The notes beneath the pieces are model-generated. The model was not told the origin of the DNA, did no database searches, and worked only from the letters and a program-made list of their open reading frames with translations. A stretch of DNA of 35,922 bases from Actinomycetota bacterium (GTDB taxonomy: Bacteria > Actinomycetota > Actinomycetes > S36-B12), in contig WLNQ01000004.1 of assembly GCA_009699705.1 (NCBI GenBank), forward strand, positions 1 to 35,922. Direction: 5' to 3'. Shown here in pieces: positions 28,432 through 35,922 of the stretch; the stretch's first letter is position 1; each line of letters starts with the position of its first letter. A program made the position numbers and the translations under genes.

Positions 28432-28473
28432 CAATGGCGTTGCACTGCGAAATATCGCGGCGCAACGCCATTG
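28432..28473 (+). terminator. Stem-loop after crotonase gene, possible terminator
   Basis: Perfect 12-bp arms CAATGGCGTTGC/GCAACGCCATTG with an 18-nt loop that can itself fold (GCGAAATATCGC); no clear T run. Confidence 0.5.
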
Positions 28474-28524
28474 GCGTTCTTAAGGCACAAACCAACCTAG
28501 AGTGACCCCTAACTTTCGAAAGGT

Positions 28525-28986
28525 ATGAACATGGCTCAGGGGCTCATAAAGGTCAGTGCAACCGCGCAGTCAACCGCATCAGCAGAAGCTGTCTTTGCAT
28601 TGCTTGCGGCCGGAGAGACGTGGCCTAATTGGGCGCCGATTAAAACCTATGCCCTTCATACGCCTGGGGTGGATGGCGGTGAGAGCGTTGGAGCTGTACG
28701 GCAGTGGAATAGCGGATTGATGATGAACCTAGAACAGATCGTTGAACTCCAGGCTCCAACAAAGTTTGCGTACACCTTGAAGCAAAGCAAATTAGTAGCC
28801 GTGAAGAACTACCGGGCTGATGTGGACGTTGTTCCTACTGCTACCGGTTGCTCGGTCACCTGGAGTTCAGTCTTCGACCCAAAACTTGCGGGGACTGGTT
28901 GGTTCTGGAAGTTTGCCCTTGGAAAATTGAGCAGCCAGCTCGCTGCTGGTGTCGCGGCTTACGCAGCAAAACCAGCAGCAAACTAG
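28525..28986 (+). CDS. SRPBCC/polyketide cyclase-like protein
   Basis: SATAQSTASAEAVFALLAAGETWPNWAPIKTY and GCSVTWSSVFDPKLAGTGWFW, typical SRPBCC pattern; GAAAGG RBS. Confidence 0.82.
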   Translation: MNMAQGLIKVSATAQSTASAEAVFALLAAGETWPNWAPIKTYALHTPGVDGGESVGAVRQWNSGLMMNLEQIVELQAPTKFAYTLKQSKLVAVKNYRADVDVVPTATGCSVTWSSVFDPKLAGTGWFWKFALGKLSSQLAAGVAAYAAKPAAN

Positions 28987-30138
28987 CTACTCAGCTGTAA
29001 GCAGCGCGCAGGCTGCGAAGCCGCCCACTGCGTTACTCACAACGCCAACTTCAGGCTTCTTTGGCAATGCGCGATCGCCGGCTGTGCCACGCAATTGTCG
29101 GGTTACTTCGATGAAGAAGTTCGCACCGTGACGTCGTCCCACGTTGCACGCTCCGCCATCAGTGTTGGTTGGAAGTGATCCAGTTGCGCTCGTGGCCCCT
29201 GAACGCACGAATGAGCCGCTCTCGCCTTCGCCACAGAAACCTAAGGCTTCTAGCCACTGCATTGCGATGAAACTGAAGCCGTCATACAACCCTGCGGTAT
29301 CAACGTCGCTTGGCTTGAGGTCAGTGCGTGACCACATCCGCTTTGAAGCCATCCAAGGTGAGGAGTGCGTCATGTCGCCGACGAGGCTGAAGTCAGCTTC
29401 CTTGGTTGTGCCGTTGGCCCAAGAGTCAAAGAACACTGGCTTTTGCTTCATGTCACGTGCACGTTCTTCGGTAGTGAAGATCAATGCGCTTGATGAGTCG
29501 ACTGGGTAATCGCAGTCGAATAAGTGCAGCGGCTTAGCGATGTAACGCGAGTTGAGGTAGTCGTCCATGGTGAGCTCTTCATGGAAGAAGGACTCAGTTG
29601 GATTAGCAACAGCGAACTTGCGTTGGGCGATTGCGAATGCACCAAAGTCTTCTTCGGTCGAGCCGTACATCGCCATGTGACGCTGCATATACAGACCCGC
29701 CCAATGGGAACCAGTGAATGATCCGTAAGGCATGCTGAATTGCTGGTTTCCTGGGATACCTTGATTGCCAGAAGGCCTGCCACCTCCGGCGGCACCGTCC
29801 TTGTGGACCGTGCGAAGGGTTAATACAGTTTCCGCCGACCCAGATGCGATTGCAGCAATCGCATGCATAGCTGCAACGCTATATGCAGCGCCATCAACGT
29901 TGCCTGAGTAGAAGGCAAGGTCTGGGATACCGAGCATTGCTGCAGTGTGGGTAGATGAAACGAATTGGTGGGGGAAGCTGTGGACAACCACACCATCGAT
30001 GTCTGTCGGCTTGATGCCTGCATCGTCCATAGCCGCGACGCTGGATTGTGCTGTCAACTTGTCGAGGGTGTATCCGGTGCCGCGGCTTACGTCTGAATAG
30101 CCGACACCAACGATTGCTACACGATTCTTTTTAGCCAT
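28987..30138 (-). CDS. Thiolase-like lipid-transfer protein (Ltp2-like; candidate aldolase)
   Basis: AAMDDAGIKPTDIDGVVVHSFPHQF, TAGLYDGFSFIAMQWLEALGFCGEGESGSFV, NTDGGACNVGRRHGAN. Confidence 0.88.
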   Translation of the reverse strand: MAKKNRVAIVGVGYSDVSRGTGYTLDKLTAQSSVAAMDDAGIKPTDIDGVVVHSFPHQFVSSTHTAAMLGIPDLAFYSGNVDGAAYSVAAMHAIAAIASGSAETVLTLRTVHKDGAAGGGRPSGNQGIPGNQQFSMPYGSFTGSHWAGLYMQRHMAMYGSTEEDFGAFAIAQRKFAVANPTESFFHEELTMDDYLNSRYIAKPLHLFDCDYPVDSSSALIFTTEERARDMKQKPVFFDSWANGTTKEADFSLVGDMTHSSPWMASKRMWSRTDLKPSDVDTAGLYDGFSFIAMQWLEALGFCGEGESGSFVRSGATSATGSLPTNTDGGACNVGRRHGANFFIEVTRQLRGTAGDRALPKKPEVGVVSNAVGGFAACALLTAE

Positions 30139-30168
30139 GAGTAACTCCTGAAGTATGAATGCCAGTAA

Positions 30169-30591
30169 TTACTGGGCTGCTGGATGGAAGACGGGAAGCA
30201 TGAAGCCTTCGCCGAGCGGCTGGAAAGTTACTTCGACACGATCTCCAACTTTCACGTCATCTGGATTCACATTGACGATATTGGTGATCATTTTTAGACC
30301 GGGCTGATCATCAAGCTCAACTACGGCCAGCACGAAAGGAAGTTTGTCCTCAAACCAAGGATGGAAGGCTTGAGTCGGAATGCAGAACGTGTAGACGGTT
30401 CCTTTCCCTGACACGGGGGCTGATCCGAGGTCGAAACTTAGGCATGCGGAGCAAATTGGCTCAGGTGCATGCTGGAAGTGCCCACATGAATTGCAATGTT
30501 GAATAACTAGTTGGCCTTTGCTAGCGCCTTCCCAAAAAGGAGCGGTGAGCTCATTGGGTAGCGGTAGCGGTGGTGAAACCTCTGTTGTCAT
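30169..30591 (-). CDS. Zn-ribbon/OB-fold protein (DUF35 family)
   Basis: HCNSCGHFQHAPEPICSACLS, SGKGTVYTFCIPTQAFHPWF. Start moved to ATG 30591 with AAGGAGAGG (ORF track starts inside the SDR gene). Confidence 0.87.
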   Translation of the reverse strand: MTTEVSPPLPLPNELTAPFWEGASKGQLVIQHCNSCGHFQHAPEPICSACLSFDLGSAPVSGKGTVYTFCIPTQAFHPWFEDKLPFVLAVVELDDQPGLKMITNIVNVNPDDVKVGDRVEVTFQPLGEGFMLPVFHPAAQ

Positions 30592-30605
30592 TGTTCGTCC
30601 TCTCC

Positions 30606-31412
30606 TTATTCGCTGTCTTCTGGCCAAAGCACATCGTCGGTAAGTCCCCCGAGTCCGCGCGGGCCACCGTCGATTGAAAGTGTTTGTCCGCTGATCCAAC
30701 TGCTCATGTCGCTTACGAAGAACAATGCGCCGTTGGCAATATCAATGGGCCAACCCACCCGACGAAGCGGTACTTCCGCCCCCATGCTGTCGGCGTCCAT
30801 GCCGAAACGCTCCCATGATCGAAGTGCACCTTCTGAGGCAACTCCACCAACTGCAATGGCATTGGCTCGGATACCTTTGGGTCCCCACTCGGCTGCGATC
30901 ACTCGCGTGAACATCTGCAAGCCAGCTTTACCTGCTGAATATGCTGCTCCGCCTTTGACTCCTGAAACACCTGCAGCTGAAGACATCGACACGATCGAGG
31001 CGTGTTCAGATTTAAGGAGGTGCGGGAGAGCAGCGTGAGAACACAAGTAAGCAGAAGTGAGGTTGAGTTCAATTGAATTACGGAATCGCTCAGGCGAAGT
31101 GTCTTTGGTCGGGAACATGTACGCGCCACCGGCGTTGTTGATCAGGATGTCAATTTTGCCAAACTCGCTTACGGTGGTGTCTATCAGGTGTTGGACTTGG
31201 TCATCTTCGCGAACGTCGGTTTGCACAGCGAGGGCACGATGACCTGACTTAGCGATAATTTCTTCGGCAGTTGTTTGCAGGCGTTCGAGTTTTCTACCAG
31301 CGATCACGACATCGGCTCCGTGTTCGGCGAACAGCCGAGCAGTTGTCGCACCGATGCCGGTACCGCCACCAGTAATGATTGCTACGCGACCCGTTAAGTC
31401 CATCATGTCCAT
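30606..31412 (-). CDS. Short-chain dehydrogenase/reductase
   Basis: GRVAIITGGGTGIGATTARLFAEHGADVVIAGR, INNAGGAYMFP, YSAGKAGLQMFTR, WISGQTLSIDGGPRGLGG. Confidence 0.92.
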   Translation of the reverse strand: MDMMDLTGRVAIITGGGTGIGATTARLFAEHGADVVIAGRKLERLQTTAEEIIAKSGHRALAVQTDVREDDQVQHLIDTTVSEFGKIDILINNAGGAYMFPTKDTSPERFRNSIELNLTSAYLCSHAALPHLLKSEHASIVSMSSAAGVSGVKGGAAYSAGKAGLQMFTRVIAAEWGPKGIRANAIAVGGVASEGALRSWERFGMDADSMGAEVPLRRVGWPIDIANGALFFVSDMSSWISGQTLSIDGGPRGLGGLTDDVLWPEDSE

Positions 31413-31477
31413 TTGTCACTCTTCCGATTCGAGGTGATGCAACCGTAAGTGCTGAGGTAACTCTTGTCCGGGTTTCA

Positions 31478-31492
31478 CAGAATCTCATTCTG
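31478..31492. promoter_or_regulatory. Perfect inverted repeat, candidate operator in a divergent promoter region
   Basis: CAGAAT-CTC-ATTCTG between divergent SDR (-) and DUF2889-like gene (+). Confidence 0.4.
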
Positions 31493-31567
31493 AAAATTAG
31501 GATGGACATTTCGGACCGTCAGCTAGTCTGTGAGCAAAGGTGTTCGCCGGATTTCTAAGGATGAGTT

Positions 31568-32572
31568 TTGCCATACGAACTTCCCGTTGTGGGTCGCGCT
31601 ATCACGAATGGCGTTAGCGGCCCTAGCGACCCAAGCCCGGAACGCAAGCCCCATTCAATTCGGCGCACATCGTCCTTGGATTTGGATTATCCGAATGGTT
31701 TGGAAGGTAGTCGAAGAGTGCGAGCCAGGGCTCGCGACCTCATAACCTTTGACGGTGGGACGAAAGTCTTGGCGGACGATGTGCTCGTGGTTTCTGTTGC
31801 GATCGATAGGTCGTATGAATCCATTTTCAGTTTTCCAGATCGACCATCCTTGCAAGAAATGGTTGGCCCGCGGGGAACGAAGAATTCCAGACGCGCGATG
31901 AGCGCACTCGTGCCAGAGGAACGCGAAGCTGGAAGTCCGCTTTACCTGTTGCTGGATGATCTTCCAGCGATTTCATTGGTGGCCGGACACATCCCAGTTG
32001 AATGGGTACCTCCACAAGAGCGCACCTCGCAACTCAAGGGAGACTATCGAGCCCCGGTTGGCGTCTGCGCTGGATTCCAGGAAGGCTCAAATGCGATCGG
32101 GCCTGATGGGAAGAACCTTTTCGTCCATCAAGTGCAATCGATTGGGTTGCTCACGCGCACAGATGATCCGGCGGCCTGGCATAAACTCCAAGATGAAGTG
32201 GACGCGCCCTCAATGCGAAGGGTTCGGCGCATCGATGTGTGGGTCGATGATGTCATTCATGTCGATGCATTCTTCCAAGATAGCTGCACCACACCGCATC
32301 ACGGACGGATCGCTGTACACGAGTATTGCCTCACAGCGAGGGCGGATTTGCAGACTGGGGTCTTGCTTTCAGTTGTTGCTGATCCACGAGTGTTGCCCTT
32401 TGATGCCTGCCCTTCGGCTGTCGGCAATATCGATCGAATGATTGGTATACCGCTGGTCGAGTTTCGTGAAGCGGTGCTCGACCAGTTGCCTGGAACCCTT
32501 GGGTGCACTCACTTAAATGATGCGCTTCGTGCTCTCGCCGAAGTGCCCACGATGGTGGGATCGATTCAGTAG
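31568..32572 (+). CDS. DUF2889-like protein of unknown function (paralogue B)
   Basis: SIRRTSSLD, GSPLYLLLDDLPAISLVAGH, VCAGFQEG, RRIDVWVDDVIHVDAFFQDS, HEY, ACP, GCTHLNDALRALAEV; TTG start. Confidence 0.77.
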   Translation: MPYELPVVGRAITNGVSGPSDPSPERKPHSIRRTSSLDLDYPNGLEGSRRVRARARDLITFDGGTKVLADDVLVVSVAIDRSYESIFSFPDRPSLQEMVGPRGTKNSRRAMSALVPEEREAGSPLYLLLDDLPAISLVAGHIPVEWVPPQERTSQLKGDYRAPVGVCAGFQEGSNAIGPDGKNLFVHQVQSIGLLTRTDDPAAWHKLQDEVDAPSMRRVRRIDVWVDDVIHVDAFFQDSCTTPHHGRIAVHEYCLTARADLQTGVLLSVVADPRVLPFDACPSAVGNIDRMIGIPLVEFREAVLDQLPGTLGCTHLNDALRALAEVPTMVGSIQ

Positions 32573-32623
32573 GCTGCAGTTCTGAGCTGGTACTCGATGA
32601 GACCGGACGACGAAAGGTGTGGG

Positions 32624-33634
32624 ATGGCTGTCGATGTACCCGCTGGGATTCAACCCATTGGTCCCTCAATTCCATCTCCGCAGCGTCGACTTGGGTCAGT
32701 TCGTCGTACATCAACAATTGATGCCATCTGGGAGGGAGACTCCCGAGATGCGCCGATGCAGATATTTGGACGAAGTCGGGATCTTTTCACGCCAGCTGAT
32801 GGGTCATCCCCGGAAGTTTTGCAGGAAGCAGCACTCAATGGAGTTGTCGGTACTGATCGCGTTGTAACTGAGATTTCTTCGCGACCGGAGCTTGAAAATC
32901 TTGAGATTTTAATTGGCCTCAAAGGGGGCTTACGCAGCACAATTGTGGAGACGTTTCCTGATCAAGTGGAGGCAGGCACTCCTCTTTACCTCTTATTAGA
33001 TGACATTTCTGGCGCGACTTTGGTTTCAGGATTCGCTTTCACCCACTGGACCCCACCCGGTGCCAAGTCACTTGTGCAAGAAACGAGTCCAGATCTAAAG
33101 GCAAGGAAATTGAAAATGCTCAATATCTGCGCTGGCTTCCAAGAAGGCGCAAGCGCACTTGGCATTGATGGCCCGGCTGCAGTACACGCGATACAGCCCG
33201 TGGAGAATCTTTCAATTGCAAGTGATCCGGATGCTTGGCATGAGTTGCAAGATCCTGCTGGGATCTCAGCACGACGGTCGCGGCGAATGGATGTTTGGCG
33301 AGAAGGCGATGAATACGTCATTGACGCTTTCTTCCAGGATGCTGGTACCTCGCCGTCTGGCCAACGCATTGCAGTTCACGAGTACACCTTGGCTGCGCGA
33401 GTTAATACAAGCACCGGACTGGTGACCGCGATAAAGGCGATTCCGCAGGTATTGCCGTTTAACGAATGTCCGATGGCCATCATTGCTGTTGAGCGGCTTG
33501 TCGGGCAACCAATACGCGAATTCAGATCACTGGTAAATGAGTTACTGCCCGGTATCGACGGATGCACTCATATGAATGACACGCTTCGCGCGCTTGCTGA
33601 AGTTCCGATACTGGTGAGTCATATACCAGCTTGA
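32624..33634 (+). CDS. DUF2889-like protein of unknown function (paralogue C)
   Basis: SVRRTSTID, GTPLYLLLDDISGATLVSGF, ICAGFQEG, RRMDVWREGDEYVIDAFFQDA, HEY, ECP, GCTHMNDTLRALAEV. ATG 32624 after GAAAGG; alternative ATG 32597. Confidence 0.77.
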   Translation: MAVDVPAGIQPIGPSIPSPQRRLGSVRRTSTIDAIWEGDSRDAPMQIFGRSRDLFTPADGSSPEVLQEAALNGVVGTDRVVTEISSRPELENLEILIGLKGGLRSTIVETFPDQVEAGTPLYLLLDDISGATLVSGFAFTHWTPPGAKSLVQETSPDLKARKLKMLNICAGFQEGASALGIDGPAAVHAIQPVENLSIASDPDAWHELQDPAGISARRSRRMDVWREGDEYVIDAFFQDAGTSPSGQRIAVHEYTLAARVNTSTGLVTAIKAIPQVLPFNECPMAIIAVERLVGQPIREFRSLVNELLPGIDGCTHMNDTLRALAEVPILVSHIPA

Positions 33635-33695
33635 TCAATGTTCCGGCTTCGGGAGTGAGCGCTTGGCAGCATGAACCGAAGAATTGCAAGTTTTT

Positions 33696-34289
33696 CTATA
33701 CCGCTGGATCCTTGGGCGGATGCATGAGCGTGACTTCGTCGGTTGAGGTATCCAGAACTGCGTAAGACAGCATTCCATGTGCACCGGGTTCGCGAGAAAA
33801 TACGAGTGAGCCCGGATTAATGACCAAGGTACGTCCAAATCGTTCAACCATTGGTACGTGTGTGTGTCCCAGAATCAAGTAGTCCGCATCAAGTTCGTCA
33901 CAACGCTCGAACAAAGGATCACCCGAATGGAGGTAATGACCCTTCGGCGCCCAAGGGTTGGCGTGCGTCATAAGCAGGGTTTTTCCGTTGATTTGGGTCC
34001 GAATTTCATCAGGTGCAGCTTGGATAGCTTCAAGGTTTGACTTGCGCACATGAGGCGCTGTTCGAGCTCTTTCTCCGAGCCCGCCCATCAGCACCCACTC
34101 GTGGTTTCCCTGTATGTAGCGGATGTTGTGTTCGGTAATGATTTCGGCTACTTCGTTGCTCAGCCGATATTCGTAGTGGGCATCTCCCGCGCAGAGAATC
34201 TCATCGACGCCATCAGCGATCATCGACAACACCGTGCGTTTCAAGTGCTCGTCCTGGCAATGCACATCCGAAACGATGCCAAGCTTCAC
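33696..34289 (-). CDS. YfcE-type metallophosphoesterase
   Basis: LGIVSDVHCQDEHLKR, ILCAGDAHYEY, YIQGNHEW, LLMTHANPW, LILGHTHVPMVERFGRTLVINPGSL. Start GTG 34289 with AAGGAG. Confidence 0.88.
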   Translation of the reverse strand: MKLGIVSDVHCQDEHLKRTVLSMIADGVDEILCAGDAHYEYRLSNEVAEIITEHNIRYIQGNHEWVLMGGLGERARTAPHVRKSNLEAIQAAPDEIRTQINGKTLLMTHANPWAPKGHYLHSGDPLFERCDELDADYLILGHTHVPMVERFGRTLVINPGSLVFSREPGAHGMLSYAVLDTSTDEVTLMHPPKDPAV

Positions 34290-34648
34290 AGTTGCTCCTT
34301 GTTGGTAAAAATGCCTCATTTCGACTCTATGCCAGTCATGACAAGGTCACAGCGAATCCCCAGAAATAGTTCATCTTTAACGAGAAGGCAAAGGGCCCGC
34401 CAGCGACACCAAGGCAGAAAGGCAGGCCAATGCACGGCAAGGTCCACGCCGCTTGGCGGAGCCTGCAATGAAAGTCACACGTCCAGAGGTGCCCAAACCC
34501 CCTCTGAAAAACCGGTAAAGCTGAAAAATCTGGGCATGGGAGGCAGATCACATGCCCTTGGGCTTACCATCAGAGCCAACGAACCGCCACAATCTGAGTC
34601 CCACCTCGTTCTACCTTGGACGACGGTGTGCCCTGAAAGGAATACTCA

Positions 34649-34945
34649 ATGCCAGTAGCACCAGGTGCCCGTCTCCGTAACAACACTTCGGCCTGTGAAG
34701 TCGTCGTTGTGAAGGCCCCAACCCAGGCCGGAGAACTTTCGTGCGCGGGCGTCGTTATGACGACCGAAGCTCGAGAAGGATCAGCCACTGCAGGCGCAGG
34801 CGAAGTCATCGCCCTTGGAAAGCGTTACAGCAATGAAGAAGTTGGAATCGAAGTACTCGTTGTTGCTCCAGGCGAGGGTCCTTTGACCTTCGAAGGTGCA
34901 GAACTCACACAGAAGCAGGCGACTGCTCTTCCAGCATCTGACTAA
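34649..34945 (+). CDS. Small conserved-looking protein of unknown function (98 aa, two Cys)
   Basis: Good RBS (GAAAGGAAT), own terminator, coding-like composition: ACEVVVVKAPTQAGELSCAGVVM ... ALGKRYSNEEVGIEVLVVAPGEG. Confidence 0.75.
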   Translation: MPVAPGARLRNNTSACEVVVVKAPTQAGELSCAGVVMTTEAREGSATAGAGEVIALGKRYSNEEVGIEVLVVAPGEGPLTFEGAELTQKQATALPASD

Positions 34946-34952
34946 TACACCG

Positions 34953-34992
34953 ACACAAAGAAGCGCCCGGAAATCCGGGCGCTTCTTTGTGT
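34953..34992 (+). terminator. Strong intrinsic terminator after the 98-aa ORF
   Basis: Perfect 18-bp stem ACACAAAGAAGCGCCCGG/CCGGGCGCTTCTTTGTGT with AAAT loop. Confidence 0.88.
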
Positions 34993-35059
34993 TCGCAGCA
35001 TGGCCCGAAACAACCGTCGTTGAATGTGATCATCTAGCAATTACTCAAGGAGAAATGAA

Positions 35060-35860
35060 ATGACTGAAGTGAACCCAGATGTTCTAGTTGAGCGTCGTGG
35101 CCACGTCATGCTCATCACGATCAATCGTGAAGCAGCTCGTAACGCAGTGAATGAAAACGTGTGTCTTGGTGTTGGTGATGCGCTTACTGAAGCAGAAAAC
35201 GACATTGATATTCGCGCCATCGTCTTGACCGGTGCAGGGGATAAGTCATTTTGCGCGGGAGCAGATCTCAAAGCAATCGCTGCGGGACAACGAATCATTC
35301 CTGAAGGCGAAGAGCGCGCGAAGTGGGGTCTAGCCGGTTTCGTCGGCCACTACGTCAGCAAGCCAACTATCGCAGCAGTGAATGGTTTTGCGGTCGGTGG
35401 TGGAATGGAAATTTGCATGGCGGCAGACTTCATCATCGCTGCGGATCACGCGCAGTTTGGTTTGCCAGAAGTGAAGCGCGGTCTTGTCGCTGGAGCTGGT
35501 GGGGCATTTCGCATCATGGAACAAATTCCTCAGCGGGTGGCTTTGGAGATGCTCTTGACGGGTGAGACCATCGATGCGCAGCGCGCTCTTGAATTGAACT
35601 TCGTCAATCGCGTGGTGCCATACGCAGACCTCTTGGAGACCGCAATGGCTTTCGCTGAAGCGATCGCTGACAATGCGCCGTTATCTGTCAAGGCCAGCAA
35701 GAGAATCGCTCGTCAGTACTACGGTGATAACCGCCCAGCTGATGACGCTCGCTGGGAGCACACGAAGGAAGAATCGAAGATCACCCACGGTTCCGCTGAT
35801 TCTGTTGAAGGGCCGAAGGCCTTCGCAGAAAAGCGCAAGCCGGTTTGGACTGGCCGCTAG
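35060..35860 (+). CDS. Enoyl-CoA hydratase (crotonase family)
   Basis: DKSFCAGADLKAIAAG, FAVGGGMEICMAADFIIAADHAQFGLPEVKRGLVAGAGG; both canonical crotonase Glu present (GGGME, FGLPE). Confidence 0.93.
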   Translation: MTEVNPDVLVERRGHVMLITINREAARNAVNENVCLGVGDALTEAENDIDIRAIVLTGAGDKSFCAGADLKAIAAGQRIIPEGEERAKWGLAGFVGHYVSKPTIAAVNGFAVGGGMEICMAADFIIAADHAQFGLPEVKRGLVAGAGGAFRIMEQIPQRVALEMLLTGETIDAQRALELNFVNRVVPYADLLETAMAFAEAIADNAPLSVKASKRIARQYYGDNRPADDARWEHTKEESKITHGSADSVEGPKAFAEKRKPVWTGR

Positions 35861-35873
35861 CACTCTCAGCAAT

Positions 35874-35920
35874 ATAAAAGAGAAGTGCCCGTGGCATTGC
35901 CCCCGGGACATCTCTTTTAT
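35874..35920 (+). terminator. Intrinsic terminator at window end
   Basis: Stem ATAAAAGAGA/TCTCTTTTAT with GC-rich bulged inner stem (GTGCCCGTGG/CCCGGGAC). Confidence 0.8.
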
Positions 35921-35922
35921 AA

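Noticed and set aside
30592-30699. N-terminal extension of the DUF35 ORF overlapping the SDR
   Set aside because: Arg-rich out-of-frame reading of the SDR gene end; ATG 30591 has AAGGAGAGG upstream.
34050-34658. 202-aa plus-strand ORF
   Set aside because: Antisense to the well-supported metallophosphoesterase and then runs through the non-coding gap; no recognisable motifs, low-complexity Arg/Ser/Gln-rich sequence.
1-35922. CRISPR arrays, tRNA/rRNA genes, IS elements, prophage or toxin-antitoxin systems
   Set aside because: No spaced direct repeats, tRNA-like cloverleaf, transposase, integrase or TA motifs seen on reading both strands; absence not tested computationally.

Overview
The window is a dense acyl-CoA catabolic island from a probable actinobacterium; the lineage is inferred from family content (F420-type LLM oxidoreductase, Ltp/DUF35 pairs, split and fused acyl-CoA dehydrogenases), not proven. 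It starts inside a livG-like ABC ATPase gene, followed by livF. It then carries two family III CoA-transferase/racemase genes, three MFS transporters (two in tandem), a split acyl-CoA dehydrogenase pair, a fused double acyl-CoA dehydrogenase resembling FadE34, and a classical thiolase. Further genes encode an acyl-CoA ligase, an SDR + MaoC pair resembling a split MFE-2/HSD17B4, two crotonases, an amidohydrolase, an LLM oxidoreductase, a NUDIX hydrolase, an SRPBCC protein and a metallophosphoesterase. Two features stand out. First, there are four separate pairs of a thiolase-like (SCP-x/Ltp) protein with a DUF35 (Zn-ribbon/OB-fold) protein. Three of the four have a Tyr where the fourth has the thiolase-type His, and at least two lack the nucleophilic Cys, which suggests Ltp2-like retro-aldolases. 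Second, there are three paralogous DUF2889-like proteins of unknown function with a strictly shared HEY / CP / GCTHxND signature. A riboswitch-like structured leader precedes the CoA ligase gene. No tRNA, rRNA, CRISPR, phage or IS elements were recognised.
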